Source of the DNA: Collinsella sp.
Lineage (GTDB): Bacteria > Actinomycetota > Coriobacteriia > Coriobacteriales > Coriobacteriaceae
Direction of reading: 5' to 3'
Assembly: GCA_019414265.1 (NCBI GenBank)
Contig: DXMJ01000048.1
Span: forward strand, 1 to 7,313
DNA length: 7,313 bases
A program made the position numbers and the translations under genes. The stretch's first letter is position 1. Each line of letters starts with the position of its first letter. Shown here piece after piece: positions 6,645 to 7,313 of the stretch. A model generated the notes under the pieces. The model saw only the letters and a list, made by a program, of their open reading frames with translations. It had not been told where the DNA came from and did not search any database.

Positions 6645-7112
6645 ATGAACAGTGCAGGCGCCAAGCGCATCGACATCATCTCGGACACCCACGGCTATCT
6701 TTCGCCCGCGCTTCTGGACGAGCTCAAGGGCGCAGATCTAATCATCCACGCCGGAGACCTCACGTCAGAGATGGATTACGAGCATCTATGCACCATCGCC
6801 CCCGTGCGAGCGGTCCTAGGCAACAACGACTACTACCGCGACTACGGCCCGGATGTTGACCGTCTGGCCCTCTTTACCTACGAAGGCCTCAAATTCGCTG
6901 TAGCCCACTACCGCGAAGACCTGCCCGTGGGATCCGTAGACGTAGCCATCAACGGTCACACCCACGTAACCAAAGAAGCCCAAGTGGGCCGCTGCCTGGT
7001 CCTCAATCCCGGCAGCGCCAGCTACCCCAGAGGCAGCCGAGGCCCCACCATGGCCAGAATGCTCGTCAAAGACGGCAAGATCCTAAGCACCAAGTTTATT
7101 GACTTGGACTAA
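6645..7112 (+). CDS. YfcE/MJ0936-family metallophosphoesterase
   Basis: A 155-residue cytosolic calcineurin-like phosphoesterase, the usual length for YfcE/YsnB/MJ0936 proteins, which hydrolyse phosphodiesters using two metal ions; natural substrates are mostly unknown. Metal-ligand motifs in order: SDTHG (13-17, D14 and H16), HAGD (35-38), GNND (59-62), a lone H88 in VAHYRED and GHTH (104-107), followed by LNPGSASYPRG (120-130), typical of the family. The H88 site is usually followed by glycine (HG), here by tyrosine. Start ATG 6645 has AGAAGGGA (6633-6640) just upstream; an in-frame GTG at 6597 lies in the preceding terminator. Codon use differs somewhat from its neighbours, with four CTA, two AGA and four GTA codons. 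It stands apart behind a terminator, and I could not identify a convincing promoter. Confidence 0.92.
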   Translation: MNSAGAKRIDIISDTHGYLSPALLDELKGADLIIHAGDLTSEMDYEHLCTIAPVRAVLGNNDYYRDYGPDVDRLALFTYEGLKFAVAHYREDLPVGSVDVAINGHTHVTKEAQVGRCLVLNPGSASYPRGSRGPTMARMLVKDGKILSTKFIDLD

Positions 7113-7173
7113 CCGCAACAAAAGGCAGAGCTTCAGCGACAACCTTAGACAACCCCGCCGAGGAGAACGGGGA

Positions 7174-7197
7174 CCTCGAGCCGCGGAAGCGGCGAGG
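7174..7197 (+). repeat. GGAA-loop hairpin
   Basis: CCTC (7174-7177), a GA bulge, GCCGC (7180-7184), a GGAA tetraloop (7185-7188), GCGGC (7189-7193) and GAGG (7194-7197) make a 9-base-pair bulged hairpin. GGAA is of the stable GNRA loop class when read on the + strand. No T-run follows, so it is not a terminator. Confidence 0.5.
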
Positions 7198-7227
7198 AAC
7201 AACAACGACTCGAACAAAGTGACGGCA

Positions 7228-7256
7228 GGGAGGGTCTCCGGGGCTGGGGGCGGGGG
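7228..7256 (+). other. G-quadruplex motif
   Basis: Five G-runs on the + strand: 7228-7230, 7232-7234, 7240-7243, 7246-7250 and 7252-7256, with linkers of 1, 5, 2 and 1 bases. This satisfies the standard G3+N1-7 pattern, so the single-stranded DNA or RNA could fold into a quadruplex. No role is demonstrated. Confidence 0.7.
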
Positions 7257-7285
7257 TTAAGTTTGTCGCGAGTTCCGCACGCAAA

Positions 7286-7313
7286 GGAAAGCACTTAATG
7301 TGCTTTCCGTCTT
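7286..7313 (+). terminator. terminator-type hairpin at the window end
   Basis: A perfect 9-base-pair stem, GGAAAGCAC (7286-7294) with GTGCTTTCC (7300-7308) and a TTAAT loop, followed by GTCTT where the window ends. The T-rich tail may continue outside. It probably ends the phosphoesterase transcript or an RNA from the preceding region; it could also work for a gene entering from the right. Confidence 0.65.

Larger units (their letters stand above)
7113..7285 (+). other. gene-free, structured intergenic region
   Basis: I see no credible gene here. It contains a direct repeat GACAACC (7138-7144 and 7148-7154), complementary CCCCG (7153-7157) and CGGGG (7168-7172), a GGAA-loop hairpin, A/C-rich linkers such as AACAACAACGA, and a G-rich block. 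Hairpins separated by A/C-rich linkers could mean a long 3' untranslated region or a small RNA, but it matches no RNA family I recognise and no promoter is evident. Confidence 0.45.

Noticed and set aside
7096..7284. 62-codon open frame on the - strand, starting with TTG
   Set aside because: It starts at a TTG without a ribosome binding site, has low-complexity Pro/Arg/Val-rich composition, reads through the hairpin and G-rich block, and overlaps the end of the phosphoesterase gene.
7113..7285. signal recognition particle RNA, suggested by the GGAA loop
   Set aside because: The flanking conserved SRP bases are absent; only the tetraloop matches.

Overview
This window (about 60% G+C, all genes on the + strand, strong G/C preference at third codon positions) looks like chromosomal DNA of a Coriobacteriia-type Actinomycetota, most likely Collinsella or a close relative. 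That assignment rests on overall style: LytS/LytTR-type two-component genes, a UMF1-family transporter, AGGAGG-like ribosome binding sites and G-rich promoter boxes. No rRNA or other marker gene is present to prove it. I found no tRNA, rRNA, CRISPR array, insertion sequence or phage gene.

Layout: (1) positions 1-665, a LytTR-type response regulator cut by the window start; (2) 758-1702, a zinc-dependent phospholipase C-like protein; (3) 1804-3054, a UMF1/Atg22-like major facilitator transporter; (4) 3055-3236, an intergenic region with two inverted repeats, a promoter-like -10 box and a strong intrinsic terminator hairpin just before the next ribosome binding site; (5) 3237-4424, a GT-A fold (family 2-like) glycosyltransferase, overlapping by 4 bases (6) 4421-5764, a LytS-like sensor histidine kinase; (7) 5837-6553, a LytTR response regulator, followed by a long terminator hairpin; (8) 6645-7112, a small YfcE/MJ0936-like metallophosphoesterase; (9) 7113-7313, a gene-free tail with a GGAA-loop hairpin, a five-run G-quadruplex motif and a perfect 9-bp terminator-type hairpin at the very end.

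Functional reading: genes 5-7 form one probable transcription unit in which a cytosolic sugar transferase is translationally coupled to a sensor kinase, with its response regulator next. The regulator ends at a terminator, which closes the unit. The kinase has a LytS-like GAF/HisKA_5TM-less architecture: two transmembrane helices with almost no external loop replace the usual multi-helix LytS sensor. The partial regulator at the left edge is a clear paralogue of the complete one, so two related LytTR systems probably sit close together and may have arisen by duplication. The lipase-like gene, transporter and glycosyltransferase unit are each preceded by a similar TGGG-(G)-YAYRATG box, a candidate common promoter element. 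No single gene is wholly novel. The points most worth testing are the glycosyltransferase-kinase coupling with its leader terminator, the minimal LytS sensor and the structured 3' tail.
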